Positions 24,101 through 32,830 of a stretch of DNA of 64,000 bases are shown here, piece after piece. The DNA comes from Eremophila alpestris peregrina (taxonomy: Eukaryota > Chordata > Aves > Passeriformes > Alaudidae), in assembly GCA_009792885.1 (NCBI GenBank), contig WMCF01000025.1, forward strand, positions 8,061,771-8,125,770, read 5' to 3'. The position numbers and the translations under genes were made by a program. How positions within the stretch are numbered: the stretch's first letter is position 1; every line of letters starts with the position of its first letter. The notes beneath the pieces are model-generated. The model saw nothing but the letters and a program-made list of their open reading frames with translations. It was not told the origin of the DNA and did no database searches.

Positions 24101-24175
24101 GGTAAATTGGAAGCAATGAAAATCCTGGCTATGCTTCGAGAAGAAAAACGATATTTGCAGGATGTTTGGAGCTAA
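3004..24175 (+). CDS. MTRR: MTRR, methionine synthase reductase, complete coding region in 14 exons
   Basis: This diflavin oxidoreductase passes electrons NADPH to FAD to FMN to cob(II)alamin of methionine synthase (MTR) in the cytosol, allowing reductive remethylation with S-adenosylmethionine. Coding exons are 3004-3147, 6898-7051, 9381-9498, 10429-10801, 12643-12765, 14366-14519, 15281-15369, 17059-17239, 18585-18627, 19065-19251, 21473-21591, 23056-23148, 23236-23415 and 24031-24175. They sum to 2103 bases, giving 700 residues; human MTRR is about 698. Visible landmarks are YATQKGQAKAIAEE (13-26), STTGTGEPPD (63-72) and GLGDSEY (100-106) of the FMN domain; RSYS (454-457) and GVCTGWL (490-496) for FAD; GPGTGISPF (547-555), GCR (582-584) and VCGD (651-654) for NADPH; and Asp697 and terminal Trp699, which match the catalytic Asp and flavin-stacking Trp of cytochrome P450 reductase. 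All splice phases agree. Twelve of 13 introns are GT-AG and one is GC-AG. Assignment is by recognition of the family, without a database search. Confidence 0.97.
3497..3606. repeat. T/G-rich low-complexity tract
   Basis: About 110 bases made almost wholly of T and G on the + strand, built from irregular TTTG, TTTGG and GGTTTT units with few A or C. It lies in MTRR intron 2. The open frames across it on both strands are products of the low complexity. Confidence 0.85.
5103..5157 (+). repeat. Left copy of an exact 55-base direct duplication
   Basis: Starts GTTCTGATACACCACTTGAT and ends GGTTTTTTAAT. It is identical over its full length to 5196-5250. The two copies flank the 38-base mosaic-end palindrome. 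Confidence 0.97.
5158..5195. other. Tn5 mosaic-end palindrome (Nextera junction adapter), artefact
   Basis: 5158-5176 reads CTGTCTCTTATACACATCT and 5177-5195 is its exact reverse complement. These are two 19-base hyperactive-Tn5 mosaic ends joined head to head, the junction sequence of Nextera mate-pair libraries. It is not expected in a bird genome. On the - strand it creates the peptide YTHLDVYKRQ, a known adapter-derived contaminant in predicted proteins. Confidence 0.96.
5196..5250 (+). repeat. Right copy of the exact 55-base direct duplication
   Basis: Identical to 5103-5157. After it the sequence continues normally (GGAGCTCATT). The real locus most likely has one copy and no palindrome, so about 93 bases here are probably extra. 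Confidence 0.97.
6244..6322 (+). repeat. T18 run followed by CR1 3'-end fragment
   Basis: T18 at 6244-6261, then GATGATCTCAAAGGTCTTTT CCAACCTA and a GATGCTGTGATTCACAG tail at about 6268-6322, which resembles the 3' end of CR1 LINEs in sense orientation. Confidence 0.6.
6588..6735 (-). repeat. CR1 LINE 3' fragment, diverged
   Basis: GATCATAGGGTATTTCAGGT followed by TGGAAGAGGCTTCATGAGGT CATC is the reverse-complement CR1 3' end. A diverged CTGGTCTTGAAAATTCCAAA block follows. Boundaries are approximate. Confidence 0.65.
6898..7051 (+). CDS. MTRR: MTRR coding exon, FMN domain, residues 49-100
   Basis: Acceptor TTGCTTGTAG ends at 6897 and donor CTAG|GTAACT is at 7051/7052. It enters in phase 0 and leaves after one base of Gly100. 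It encodes STTGTGEPPD (63-72), the FMN phosphate and ring-contacting loop of the flavodoxin fold, and ends in YGLLG. Confidence 0.97.
7052..9380 (+). other. MTRR intron 3
   Basis: 2329 bases, GT-AG. The only feature I can name is the antisense CR1 at 8829-9285; the rest is unique AT-rich sequence. Confidence 0.85.
8829..9285 (-). repeat. CR1 LINE 3' fragment, antisense to MTRR
   Basis: Starts ATGGAATCACAGAATGCCTT and passes through the classic antisense CR1 3' blocks, such as GGGCAGGGACACCTTCCACT, AACACTTCTAGGGATGGGG and TGAAGAATTTCTTGCTAACA, to CCTGTTGTGGACTTGCTCCA. It is 5'-truncated, about 455 bases long, and lies about 95 bases upstream of the exon at 9381. Confidence 0.92.
9381..9498 (+). 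CDS. MTRR: MTRR coding exon, FMN domain, residues 100-139
   Basis: Acceptor TTTGCTAG ends at 9380 and donor GG|GTAAGA is at 9498/9499. It completes GLGDSEY (100-106) and encodes CNGG (110-113) and LGAQHFYDTG, all typical of the MTRR flavodoxin module. It lies about 95 bases downstream of an antisense CR1 fragment. Confidence 0.96.
9499..10428 (+). other. MTRR intron 4
   Basis: 930 bases, GT-AG. It has a duplicated GAGGAATTATGTAAGAA-like phrase near 9850-9905 and a T-rich acceptor tract. No repeat family recognised. Confidence 0.85.
10429..10801 (+). CDS. MTRR: MTRR coding exon, end of FMN domain and linker, residues 139-263
   Basis: Acceptor CATTCCCAG ends at 10428 and donor GAG|GTAAGG is at 10801/10802. 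It is the longest coding exon (373 bases). It starts with the conserved GLELVVDPWIDGLW (139-152) and then runs into a hydrophilic, low-conservation linker between the FMN and FAD domains. Conservation picks up again at SVPPVSQSALNIPALPPEY, which is close to the human sequence. Confidence 0.95.
10802..12642 (+). other. MTRR intron 5
   Basis: 1841 bases, GT-AG. It has a short TATATATA run near 11836-11850. No named repeat or exon is seen. Confidence 0.85.
12643..12765 (+). CDS. MTRR: MTRR coding exon, linker to FAD domain, residues 264-304
   Basis: Acceptor CCTTTTTCAG ends at 12642 and donor GCA|GTAAGT is at 12765/12766. Phase 0 at both ends. It encodes KAVQLTREDAIKTALLLELDIA, the start of the FNR-like FAD/connecting domain. 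Confidence 0.95.
12766..14365 (+). other. MTRR intron 6
   Basis: 1600 bases, GT-AG. AT-rich unique sequence; nothing recognisable. Confidence 0.85.
14366..14519 (+). CDS. MTRR: MTRR coding exon, FAD domain, residues 305-356
   Basis: Acceptor TTTAAAACAG ends at 14365 and donor AAAG|GTATGT is at 14519/14520. It encodes YQPGDAFCVICPNN (310-323), the family's YQPGDA block, and ends in a Lys-rich KQGTKKKG. Confidence 0.96.
14520..15280 (+). other. MTRR intron 7
   Basis: 761 bases, GT-AG. Slightly richer in G and C than its neighbours, but nothing recognisable. Confidence 0.85.
15281..15369 (+). CDS. MTRR: MTRR coding exon, FAD/connecting domain, residues 356-385
   Basis: Acceptor TCTGAACTAG ends at 15280 and donor AAG|GTGTTT is at 15369/15370. 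It encodes GASRPQHIPERSTLKFI followed by LTWCLEIRAVPKK, a near match to human MTRR. Confidence 0.96.
15370..17058 (+). other. MTRR intron 8
   Basis: 1689 bases, GT-AG. It holds a SINE in sense orientation (about 15765-15888) and an A13 run at 16912-16924. Otherwise AT-rich unique sequence. Confidence 0.85.
15765..15888 (+). repeat. SINE, tRNA-Ile head with CR1-like tail (TguSINE1-type)
   Basis: TTAGCTCAGTTGGTCAGAGC at 15769-15788 is the tRNA-Ile D-arm/A-box region, followed by ATGATGCTAGTAACCC, an anticodon-arm remnant. The B-box part is degraded. The tail GATCCTTGTGGGCTCCTTCC AACTTACAGTATTGTCTGAA ATCTGTGAAA matches a CR1 3' end in sense orientation. Confidence 0.82.
17059..17239 (+). CDS. 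MTRR: MTRR coding exon, connecting domain, residues 386-446
   Basis: Acceptor TTCCCTCCAG ends at 17058 and donor ATTG|GTAAAA is at 17239/17240. It encodes EKRRLQELCSRQGASDY and DLLHAFPSCKPSLSLL, the helical connecting-domain signature of MTRR. Confidence 0.96.
17240..18584 (+). other. MTRR intron 9
   Basis: 1345 bases, GT-AG. It contains an AT/GT simple repeat at 18015-18060; the rest is unique sequence. Confidence 0.85.
18015..18060. repeat. AT/GT simple repeat
   Basis: Mixed (TACA), (TA) and (TG) units, including TGTGTGTGTG and ATATATATA. Possible microsatellite inside MTRR intron 9. Confidence 0.8.
18585..18627 (+). CDS. MTRR: MTRR 43-base coding exon with the RxYS flavin motif, residues 446-460
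   Basis: Acceptor TGTTCTTCAG ends at 18584 and donor CAAG|GTAATG is at 18627/18628. It is the shortest exon. It encodes EHLPKLQARSYSVSS with the split last codon; Arg454-Ser-Tyr-Ser457 is the FAD-binding RxYS motif. Its length is not a multiple of three, so skipping it would shift the frame. Confidence 0.93.
18628..19064 (+). other. MTRR intron 10
   Basis: 437 bases, GT-AG, after the 43-base exon. Nothing recognisable. Confidence 0.85.
19065..19251 (+). CDS. MTRR: MTRR coding exon, FAD domain, residues 460-522
   Basis: Acceptor TTTGCAG ends at 19064 and donor AAG|GTATGA is at 19251/19252. It encodes LWFVFNVVEFP (469-479) and GVCTGWL (490-496), the FAD pyrophosphate-binding block, then a variable segment. 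Confidence 0.95.
19252..21472 (+). other. MTRR intron 11
   Basis: 2221 bases, GT-AG. Strongly AT-rich; the 127-residue open frame on the - strand at 19478-19861 resembles nothing I know. No repeat family recognised. Confidence 0.85.
21473..21591 (+). CDS. MTRR: MTRR coding exon, start of NADPH domain, residues 523-562
   Basis: Acceptor TTTAATTTTAG ends at 21472 and donor CAG|GTATGT is at 21591/21592. It encodes IMVGPGTGISPFIGFLQH (544-561), the glycine-rich NADPH-binding loop. Confidence 0.97.
21592..23055 (+). other. MTRR intron 12
   Basis: 1464 bases, GT-AG. AT-rich unique sequence; nothing recognisable. Confidence 0.85.
23056..23148 (+). CDS. MTRR: MTRR coding exon, NADPH domain, residues 562-593, GC donor
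   Basis: Acceptor CTCTTTAG ends at 23055. It encodes TWLFFGCRHQDRDYLF (577-592), where Gly-Cys-Arg is the NADPH 2'-phosphate-side motif. Only a GC donor, CAA|GCAAGT at 23148/23149, keeps the frame into the next exon and gives the conserved YLFKDEL. I tried the nearby GT at 23153 and other acceptor choices; they shift the frame or hit a stop. Confidence 0.92.
23149..23235 (+). other. MTRR intron 13, 87 bases, GC-AG type
   Basis: Donor GCAAGT matches U1 except for the C at +2. Acceptor TTTTTATTACCTTTCAG has a good pyrimidine tract. A TTGCTAAC at about 23208-23215, some 20-25 bases from the 3' end, is a plausible branch point (yUnAy). Confidence 0.88.
23236..23415 (+). CDS. MTRR: MTRR coding exon, NADPH domain, residues 593-653
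   Basis: Acceptor TTACCTTTCAG ends at 23235 and donor TGTGG|GTGAGT is at 23415/23416. It encodes ELQCFLENGTLTHLKVCFS and YVQD, and ends in FYVCG; Cys652 aligns with the catalytic Cys of the P450 reductase family. Confidence 0.96.
23416..24030 (+). other. MTRR intron 14
   Basis: 615 bases, GT-AG, with a strongly T-rich acceptor. Nothing else recognised. Confidence 0.85.
24031..24175 (+). CDS. MTRR: MTRR last coding exon, residues 653-700, stop TAA
   Basis: Acceptor TATTTTCCAG ends at 24030. It encodes GDKKHMADDVSDAIVDIL and the C-terminus EEKRYLQDVWS; the stop is TAA at 24173-24175. Asp697 and Trp699 match the end of human MTRR and of cytochrome P450 reductase. Confidence 0.97.
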
Positions 24176-24555
24176 ATGTTTAGCTTTTCCTGTATCTTTG
24201 TAATACAAAATACTTCCTTTTACACCTGTACTTTTCACTAAAAGTTACTGCCAAAAGTTCTGTCAGTAGTCACAAAAAGGTTAACTTCCTTTATTGACCT
24301 TTCCAACAGGAATATGAAACCTTTTAAATGACAGCAAACCAGGCTGGCCTTTGAAGTGTATGGTTTTTTAGAGATGTTTCATAATGGACTGTCTCAGTGC
24401 CTTGATTTTCTCGTCTTAAGATTAGGTTGCTGTATAAACTAAAAACTTCTGCACTTGTACAAGCATATTTGTCTGTTGACATTACATCATGTATCTTTTC
24501 CTATAATATATACATAAAGAAGCTACGGAATAAATATGTTACACACTGATCTGTG
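24176..24555 (+). other. MTRR: MTRR 3' untranslated region, approximate end
   Basis: AT-rich non-coding sequence follows the stop codon. The first canonical polyadenylation hexamer is AATAAA at 24529-24534, so cleavage is expected about 15-25 bases later. The end given is an estimate. A second AATAAA at 25018-25023 could serve a longer isoform. Confidence 0.7.
24529..24534 (+). terminator. Polyadenylation signal AATAAA of MTRR
   Basis: Canonical hexamer 354 bases after the stop codon, in an AT-rich setting, followed by T/G-rich sequence. This is the most likely main 3' end of the MTRR mRNA. Inferred from position; no transcript evidence is available. Confidence 0.65.
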
Positions 24556-25589
24556 CATCATGAAATACATTACTGACTTGGCAGGATCTACTTGAACACT
24601 TCCTAGAAACTTCCTGAGACTGCTTATATTTCTTCTTCTTGTACAGTGACAGTAATTTCCAAAAGGAATGAATGTCCAAGGTGTTGCTGGTTACTGAAAT
24701 ATTTCAACTCCAAACTTCTCTTTAAATAATTAGCTTTTTCAACACATCATTACATAATGTCTCAAAATTTGCAACACACCATTCTAATTTGTATTAGATC
24801 TTCCTGCATAATTCTTCTGAAATTGTTTTCATTCCTGTGTCTGAAATGTTTGTGGTTTAATTTATGAGCAAATTCACCAGTTGTGTTGAATTTGTTTGAC
24901 GGAACAATATTGCTTGGTAAATACTTTCTCAGATTACTAAATTAATCTTCTTAAGTTGAAGACAGAAAAGATGGTGGTTTGAAATTAGTTGCCCTTACAT
25001 ATGGCCACCCACTGCAAAATAAAGTGGCTGAAAGCAAATTGGCGAAGTATCTGGTTGTCTTTCTAACAAGGGACACTTGGAGTACAAATAGGTGGAAAAG
25101 TAAAAGTAAGTCATTTATACTTCTCTTCAGAGCCCTGCTGTCTTTCTGCTTTTTCTGACTTCTAAACACCCATGTTGTCTCCTTGATTCCAAGTCATGCT
25201 CATCAGACCTTTAAAGATAAACACAAAGTATGAGTGAATATTTTAGAAAAAATTATTATTTATTTCCTGGGGAGGATTGTTGTTTTGTTTTGACTTACAC
25301 ATAATCAGAACCACATCACTTACTGCAACTTTTGTTGTTTTCCAATGATTGTTACTTAACTGGTAGGTAAATTTAAAAAATGGAAAAATTAAGATGAACA
25401 GTTAGAACAAAATCATGTGTTTAAAGAAGAAACATTCCAGTGAAGTGCCTGGAAATAAGGTTATGATATAACATGTGCAGTCATTATTTAAGTAACCTTG
25501 GAAGAGATCAACTAAAATTTTGTGCAGGAGTGGTTAAATCAATCTCTGTCAAGTAATCTCTACAAAAAAAGCTCCATAGAGTTTGTAAA

Positions 25590-25615
25590 TACTGTAAACT
25601 CTATAGTTTACAGTA
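25590..25615. repeat. Perfect inverted repeat, 11-base arms, 4-base loop
   Basis: TACTGTAAACT, loop CTAT, AGTTTACAGTA. It overlaps a second possible stem formed by ATAGAGTTT (about 25576-25584) with AAACTCTAT (25597-25605), so the two hairpins exclude each other. Confidence 0.9.
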
Positions 25616-28130
25616 ATTGTAAACTGCATTTTTAAATCTTTAGCACATAAAGGAGAACAGAAGTGCTTCTTTTTCAAAAGCACTCCAATTTTAAACTTTC
25701 ATGGGAATGATGAACACAATGCAAATGCCAACATTTTGCATCAGTGGATCAGCTTTACATATTTTTGAAAACTATTAATGAAAAAAAATCTACTAGTATT
25801 GGAATAGTAAAGATAAATCTTTAACTACCTTCTGTTGGCTGGGGTTTGTTTGGAAAAAGCACTTACTATATCATGTGCATTCTCAGCTAGGACTTAAGGT
25901 TTTCTGTTCCACTCAAAAGTGCTTGGAGATTACTGTAAAAGCAATCATTTTCTGCGTGCTATCTTCAGCCTTCCCCATATCTCTTACAGATATCCATTTT
26001 TGTGTCATATCCCACAATCCAGGAATTGCAGTGACCATTTTGGTGACAGTGCAGGTCACTGAATGGCACCCCTTGGGATATTGACAGCTGAGTGTCCTTT
26101 TCTGACTGTGTGTTGCATTTGACAGGTCCATATCCAGCTGGTATCCTTGCATTTCTCCTCTCCTTTATCAGTCCTCTATAAAATGAAAACATTCAGATGA
26201 TTTAGTGGTAAGTCCTGAGTTAAGCATGTGAGCTTTATTAGAACCACAAAAAATGATTGCAGGTTATTTCATTTATAACTGCATGGTGCAAAGTTCAAAG
26301 CACACTGAGGAGGAAGTATTTCTTTTGGTGACATTGAATGAGGAGGACTTCTGAGATACAAGAATCATGGAGATGGAAAAGACTCTCAGTAAAAGCTATG
26401 CTTTTCTTAATTGAATTGTGTTTCTCTGTAATTAGATAATACCTGTTTATGACAGTGTTTCTTTTAGAAAAGCATACAGGGTGTGATTTACTACATTTTC
26501 TAAATTTAAGCAGGGTATTTTTTTTAATGTCGTTTCATTTTCTTCTATTAGAGGAATACCAGGTATCTGCTTTTCCTCAAAATTACAGAATTTGTTGCAG
26601 AATCCCTTTGTTATTTAAAAGAAATAGTGAAGATTGTGTGCTGTTACATTTAGGAGGTTTGCAGTTTTATGCTGCTAACAAGGATTGGTGGTTGTGCTAA
26701 AGCTGCTGTCCCTGAGCATTCCTTATGGGCTATTTTCTCAGTTGTTTTTAAATGCTGTTCTGGATTTGTGAAAGAGGGTCAATGTTAAAATTTCTCTTTT
26801 GAACGACAGTTTTAAAAAGAGGGTTAACTTGCCAAAATATTAAAGTCAAGGCAAATTTTTTCAGTTTGCTGCTTCTAAATTAAAGCTGACTTTGCTGCAC
26901 CTGGAAGCAGAAGTAGTATTGGCATGTTTCTTGCGCCTCTTTTTCCTTTTCCTTCCCCCTTCTCTCCCAACTTTTCAGGAAATCTAGAATATTGGCAGAA
27001 ATAGAATGAATAGGCTTTTTTAGTAGTTTCTGAAGATACTGAACATCTTGAGAAGTTTCTTTTGAAAAATTACAGGGGCAGATGAAAGAATGGCAGAATC
27101 ACAGAACATTGCTTGTGTGTCCATTTCAAGGGTTGAACTTACTGAATTGCACCTTAGACATTGAACGACACAGGGGTGGGAGATTGGAGAGACGTTATTT
27201 GGGGTAAAAGTAAAAGCTGATTAGGTCTCAAAACAAGATAAGCTCATGGAGTAAGGTGGGGGCTGTATTGCAAAGAATAGTTTGTAGGCAATTTTGAAAT
27301 AGGGAAGTAACTTGTTCCTTTTGCCATTTCTAGTTATCAACAACCATGATTTGTGATGAATCATACAATGTTTTACACATAATTAATTGTTTTGTTCTAA
27401 GGAGATTTAGGTCACTGAGATAAATCTTTTTGAGTAGTTTTGCAAACACTGGTTTATTTAGTAAAATTGGCTTGTCCTCTGTCAGTATTTATTCTGCCCA
27501 ACTTGTGAGCAGAGCAGTATCAACTGGTGTGCTGTGCTTGTTGAATCTGTTCCACACAGAAGCCTTGTCTTATTTTTCATCAGTCCTGGGGAACGTGTAG
27601 TGTGTTGCTGTCTGCTTGTTTCCTTTGGAAATTAAGCCCCAAAGCCACAGTTTTTGACTTAACTGTGTTCCAATTTTACTTTTGCAACTGGAAATTGGGA
27701 ATAAGAGTATTAGTTAAAGAGAAAGTAGGTTTTGCCAGTACTGTAATTAGGAGTTATGCTCATAAGTTTCTTCCTTTCTGTCTTTAGTACTTATGTTATT
27801 CTGTCTGAGAGCCTAAAGTAAAGTAGGAAATGAACAAAGCCTCCCAGCTCAGATCACAGTCTGATACAGACTGGCATATATGTGTATACCTGGGAATGTT
27901 CTTGTCCCAAGTTTTATCCTTCAAATAATGGACTTCTACATGTATTTAAAAATAGACCCCCAAGCCTATATTTGCCAGAATTTAGTGTTTTGTTTGCATC
28001 TGGTTTATTTGAAGATGGGGCCATGTATGGGAATGTGTACATTTTAGTATGTGTGAACCCACAACACAGATTTTGTAGCAGAGGTCTTGTGTCTGCTCCC
28101 CCCAGCCCTGATTTTATAAATGACTACTCA

Positions 28131-28181
28131 TGTGTGTATATGTGTATATATATATGTATATATATATATATATATATATAA
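28131..28181. repeat. TG/TA microsatellite
   Basis: TGTGTGTATATGTGTATATA followed by a long (TA) run to 28181. Probably length-variable. Confidence 0.93.
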
Positions 28182-31100
28182 GCAGAAGTTCTGAAAAGTG
28201 ATGAGCTATTCCTTACTTGTGTGACATCGTTTTTACTCTCCAGTCACTCTCAGTGTAGCTGTACAGCTGATAATTTACACATCAGCTGCTGCTTATACTC
28301 AGGGACATGGTGAAGTTGTCTCATGGAGTTTTGTTTGTTTGTTTTCTTGGTTTTTTTTTGACAAGCTGTGTTTTTGTTGTTTCCATCAACTGCATCCACT
28401 GGTAGGTGTTGGCTTCAGATGTGTCCTGCTTTTAGGGAGCTTCATGGGACAAACTGATTTCTGTCTTCCTTGCCCAACAGAAATGTCTGTGTGGCAATTT
28501 CTTCTGATGGAAGTGTCTTCCTCACCCCTTCATTTCTTCTATAATTATTTTAATGTAGTTATCTTGTGCTTTCAGATTGTTAGGGGTTTTTTTTAATAGT
28601 GCCCAGCAATAATTGGTTTTCATTAAAACTTGTAAGAGCATTTACTGGGCAGGTTATTAACTGGTTAGATCATAACAGTGAAGATGTTACTATTCTGATG
28701 TATTAAATGAAAAAAACCCCACCTTATTCCTACTTGTTAGGTGTTCTTGAGTTTCCTGCGTGTTTCTTGCCCTCCTTCATGTTGCTGCACAGGGCAGAAG
28801 ATGCATGGAATGCTGCAGTTAGTGGCACTGGTGCAGGTTTGATGTAGACTCTTCCATTAACCGGTTTCTCACTGCTCTTAGTTACTGTATTGTATTTCAT
28901 ACTCTGAAAATGCCATCTTTTTTGAAACCTGCCCTGAATGTAATGCAAATTCTTTTCCAGCAGTAATATTTTATGCAGCCTAATAGCAATTACTCTTACT
29001 ATACAAAAATGTGTCGCATAAACCATATGTAAAATACACACTGTGTGTTTTATCTGAATGTTGTGCTGTATCCTTGCTGCTTCTCAGATGATAATGTTTC
29101 TGTGCTGGGGAGGATAGAAGTATTTTGTCAGGCTCCATGCTTGGCTATAGGAGTGTCCATAGCAGATAGCATATCAGGTGCCTGTATCTGAAGACTTTGT
29201 GCTTTTTAAAACCTTGGTCAACACCATACCAGGGATTATTTTAAATGTATCAGACTCACAAATACCCTGCAGGTCTAGGTAGTGATGAATTGTACTAAAC
29301 AGACCTATTCAGTCCATTATTCTGTAGCTGAGTTTTTTAAAATAATAAAAATCACTTACAGCAGCAGATATGAAATGACCTGCCTGTAACTCAACTTTGA
29401 GTTTTATGGCTCCCACAAAGTCATATGCTTGCAACTTTTATTTTCCATAATGTAAAAATTGATGTTCTCATTGCATATTTATGCATTTAGCAGTTTGGTA
29501 TGTTGATGGCTTTGCACAACCAATTTATTAGTTTTCACTGGACGTCTTTTGTATAAAAGGGACTTTTTTCTTCTTCTCTGAGTAGCTCTGCCATTCTGCA
29601 TCTTAACCTGGCAGCTTCACATTTATCCCTGTTCCTCACATGGATCCATTTCATTCACTGCAGTTATGCATCATCTAAGTTGGGAAAGCCAACACTGAAT
29701 CCAGTACTCCAGTTTCAGACATGACCATGAATATATAATAAATAACAGCAATATTTTCAGTATAATTTTATATTCTTTTATGGGTTTTGGAGTGTCAAAG
29801 AGGAATGAAAATGGGAGAATCACTGTATGCCTGCTAGTGATTATAGGAAGAATATTTTATCACTGAAAGCTATGACCCAGAAGCCCTGGTCAGTTATGGT
29901 AAGTAAGAGATGAATCTACATTAGCAGAGTATAATGAACAATTGATTTGGATCTTAAAATTGTACTATTTGATAATGGTCTAATATAAGAACAAGAGATA
30001 ATTTTAATTAATTTTGAGAGTCTGTTCTCTAGTTGAGGGAAGTGTGTAAATATAAAAAGCTGCTCAGTCTTATTAGAAATGCCCCACCAAAAGAAATCAA
30101 AATGCTTTTAAATTGATGGGAAAAAACAGTGTATCAATTTGTTTCATCTCAAAGCCCTATTCAAATATATTTCATATTGAAAGAATCAGAGTTTTATAGA
30201 AACACAAATTACAGTCTTGAAAAGTTGATTCAGCACCACTACAAATTACATTCACTTTCATTAGCATTTGAATAAATGCTTCACTTGTGGTGGAAAAGGT
30301 TTGTCACATTGACAAAGCACTCCAAGCCAATTGTGCTTATTAAAAAAGAAGGGGTTATACTGTTGGTTTGAAAACAGCAGTTTGTAGAGCTCCATCAGTC
30401 AGGAATATTCATTTCTAATCTACTTTTAACTCAATTGCATGGATGATTGATTTGGTTTCCTTACTTTTTTTAATGCATTTTATGGTAACCTGCTGGAAGA
30501 TCAGGAGGGCCGCTTCCAGTGCTTTCTGCTCCATGTTTTCAGTTTTTCACATGTTGTGAGAAAATCACTTGTCCTTGATTTATGAACATCAAACCAGACA
30601 AAAGCAAAGCAGAATTGTGGGGCTGTGACTACTCAGCATTTTTGGGTGGAGGCAGTGTTGAAATACGCACTTCTGTGTGTATCCATACATTCTGTGTGTC
30701 TGTAAAACCTCCTCTGTTTTCCAGATAAAAGCCAGCTCCCGGCTTGTGATTCTCACAGGTCACTACTTTGAGACTGAGATAATACTGCACTCTCTTTCTA
30801 ATGGTGGGAACAGGTTCCTGTAGATAAACATCTCTTTATGGCACCTTTTTGTGTTCTGCAAGCATGAGAAAGGAGCAGTGTTTGAGCTACCAAAACTGCA
30901 GTCAAATATCAGCTTGTGGCATTTGCAAGACACTGTTTTAAAGGCAGAATCTCTTTCTCTTTTTTCATGTTACAGTTCCTAAGTGTTTTGGGGGAAGGGG
31001 TGGCATTGCTGCCAGTGGACATGCCAGAGGTACAGCTTAATGGTAGTAAATTCTGTATATTTTCCTTGCCTAAAACAGCTAGAACAAACACAAATAGGAG

Positions 31101-31507
31101 GGGAAGAAATGAACACTGTAATATGTTTTAAATAAATTACTGGATACCCAAGATTTTCACACACATTAGTTTTAAAAAGATCTGTACCTATGTGAAGCAG
31201 AACACTGATATTTCTTTAAGCTGTTTTTGAAAAATTCCCAAACAGAATGGTAATTCCTAAGTAGAAATTACTGTTATTTATCTACCCATGGGCAAGTTTG
31301 CTAAGGCTCTTACAACTTAGCACACAGAGTATTGCATTTTAAGGTAAATGCTAACATTTTTCGTGCTTGAAAAACTTCCTGCTAAAGTCCATTCAGAACT
31401 TTCATTGTCCATAGACAATGAGAATAATAATTCTTTAAGCAGTTTGTAGTTGTTTTGCTTTTTCTTTTTATAATGGGGTGTGTAAAACATCTTTTTTTGT
31501 CTTAATA

Positions 31508-31582
31508 GACATACATGTATATATACAAGCATAATAAATAAATAAAAATATATGTATATATCTTCACATATAAATATATGTA
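31508..31582. repeat. AT-rich simple repeat
   Basis: Irregular TATA, AATA and ATGTA units, including AATAAATAAATAAA. Confidence 0.75.
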
Positions 31583-32265
31583 TTTTGTTTTACATATGCA
31601 TTGCCAAGATCTGCATACAGTTTTTGTCTTTGCTTGACATGTAAGACATATTTTGAAATATCTGTCTGGATAGCTTCATACTTCAGTTTTCACAGCTATA
31701 TATACTAATAAAATATATGCAAACTTTAATTCAGAAAAGGTCAAATGAATGCTTCCAAGAAAAAATAGCTTCCAGGTAGTTTCCTTCATTTATTGGAATC
31801 AAAAGAATATAGGATTTTTGTTTTTCAGAGAAAAAGAAAGTTGTGAATGCACAAATGGTAAATAAAAAGGAGGGCATAAATCTGTAAACTGCCCTACAGA
31901 TGTGATAGAAATATTTATTTCTCTCATTCATTGTTTCTTACAGTGCCTGTAGCATGCTAGGGGCTTTCAAACACATGAAGAAACACAACTGATCTTGTTC
32001 ATATTAATCTCACTAACTGTAAGGCTTTTGTAGAGTTTTATTTAATCAAGTGACATTGGTGTCAAAATTTAGGAGATTGAGAGAATCTGTATTCAGTGAG
32101 TATGTTATTATCAGTATTTCTGTTTATGTGCTCAACATGTAGATTGTGAGTCCACTCTAGATAATCTCTGAAAGGCCGTAACAACCCAGAGAGATTCCTG
32201 AGGAATCTGGAGGAAAGAAAATAACACTTCAAGATGAACCACAAAGAAGATCTGAATCAGGTCAG

Positions 32266-32830
32266 CTTTGCCTTGTTCCCTGGGAAAGTGATAGAGAAAA
32301 TCCTCCTGGAAACCATTTCTAAGGGGAAATTGGTGATCTGGATTAGTTGCCATGGATGGTGAGGAAATAGCAATTGACCAATGTAATAGGTTTCCAAAAT
32401 AGGAAGACTGGTTTGCTGAATCAGGGCAGAGCAGTGGAAATCATTGGAGCTCAGTTGTAATATGGATTTTACCACTGTCCTACTGAAGAAATCAGGTATA
32501 AAGAGCTAATAGTGATGTGGCTTGAAAAGTGGCTGACCTGCTGGTCTCCAGAGATTAGCTCAGCTGGATGCCTGTCACTGAAGTGCCCCAGGGGAAAATT
32601 TTGGGTCCAGTCCTGTTTAGCACCTCCTTCAATGCCCTGGACAATGGGGCAAGTGCAGGTTCAGCAAGTTGACAGATGCTGGAGAGCTGGGAGTGCAGTG
32701 TTGTTTGATAGACAAATGAGTGTGCTGCCTTTTGGTGGGGGGGCTCTGACAGTGTGGAGCACAGAGCCAACAGGAATCTCTCTTGCAAGTGACCTTCACA
32801 TGTGTTTGTCTCCAGTTTACATCTGCTAGC
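32266..32830 (+). repeat. CR1 LINE internal (reverse transcriptase) fragment, old
   Basis: GTGCCCCAGGGGAAAATTTT GGGTCCAGTCCTGTTTAGCA CCTCC at about 32583-32627 is a decayed version of the CR1 sense block for the Gln-Gly-Ser-Val-Leu-Gly-Pro reverse transcriptase motif. Weaker CR1-like phrases lie upstream (GAGAAAATCCTCCTGGAAAC). Boundaries and the full extent are uncertain. Confidence 0.6.

Larger units (their letters stand above)
24556..32265. other. Intergenic sequence downstream of MTRR
   Basis: About 7.7 kb, AT-rich. I see no coding exon. It holds a small perfect palindrome (25590-25615), AT repeats (28131-28181 and 31508-31582), and short phrases that may be very old CR1 tails near 26360-26400 and 27090-27140, too decayed to call. 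Confidence 0.7.
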
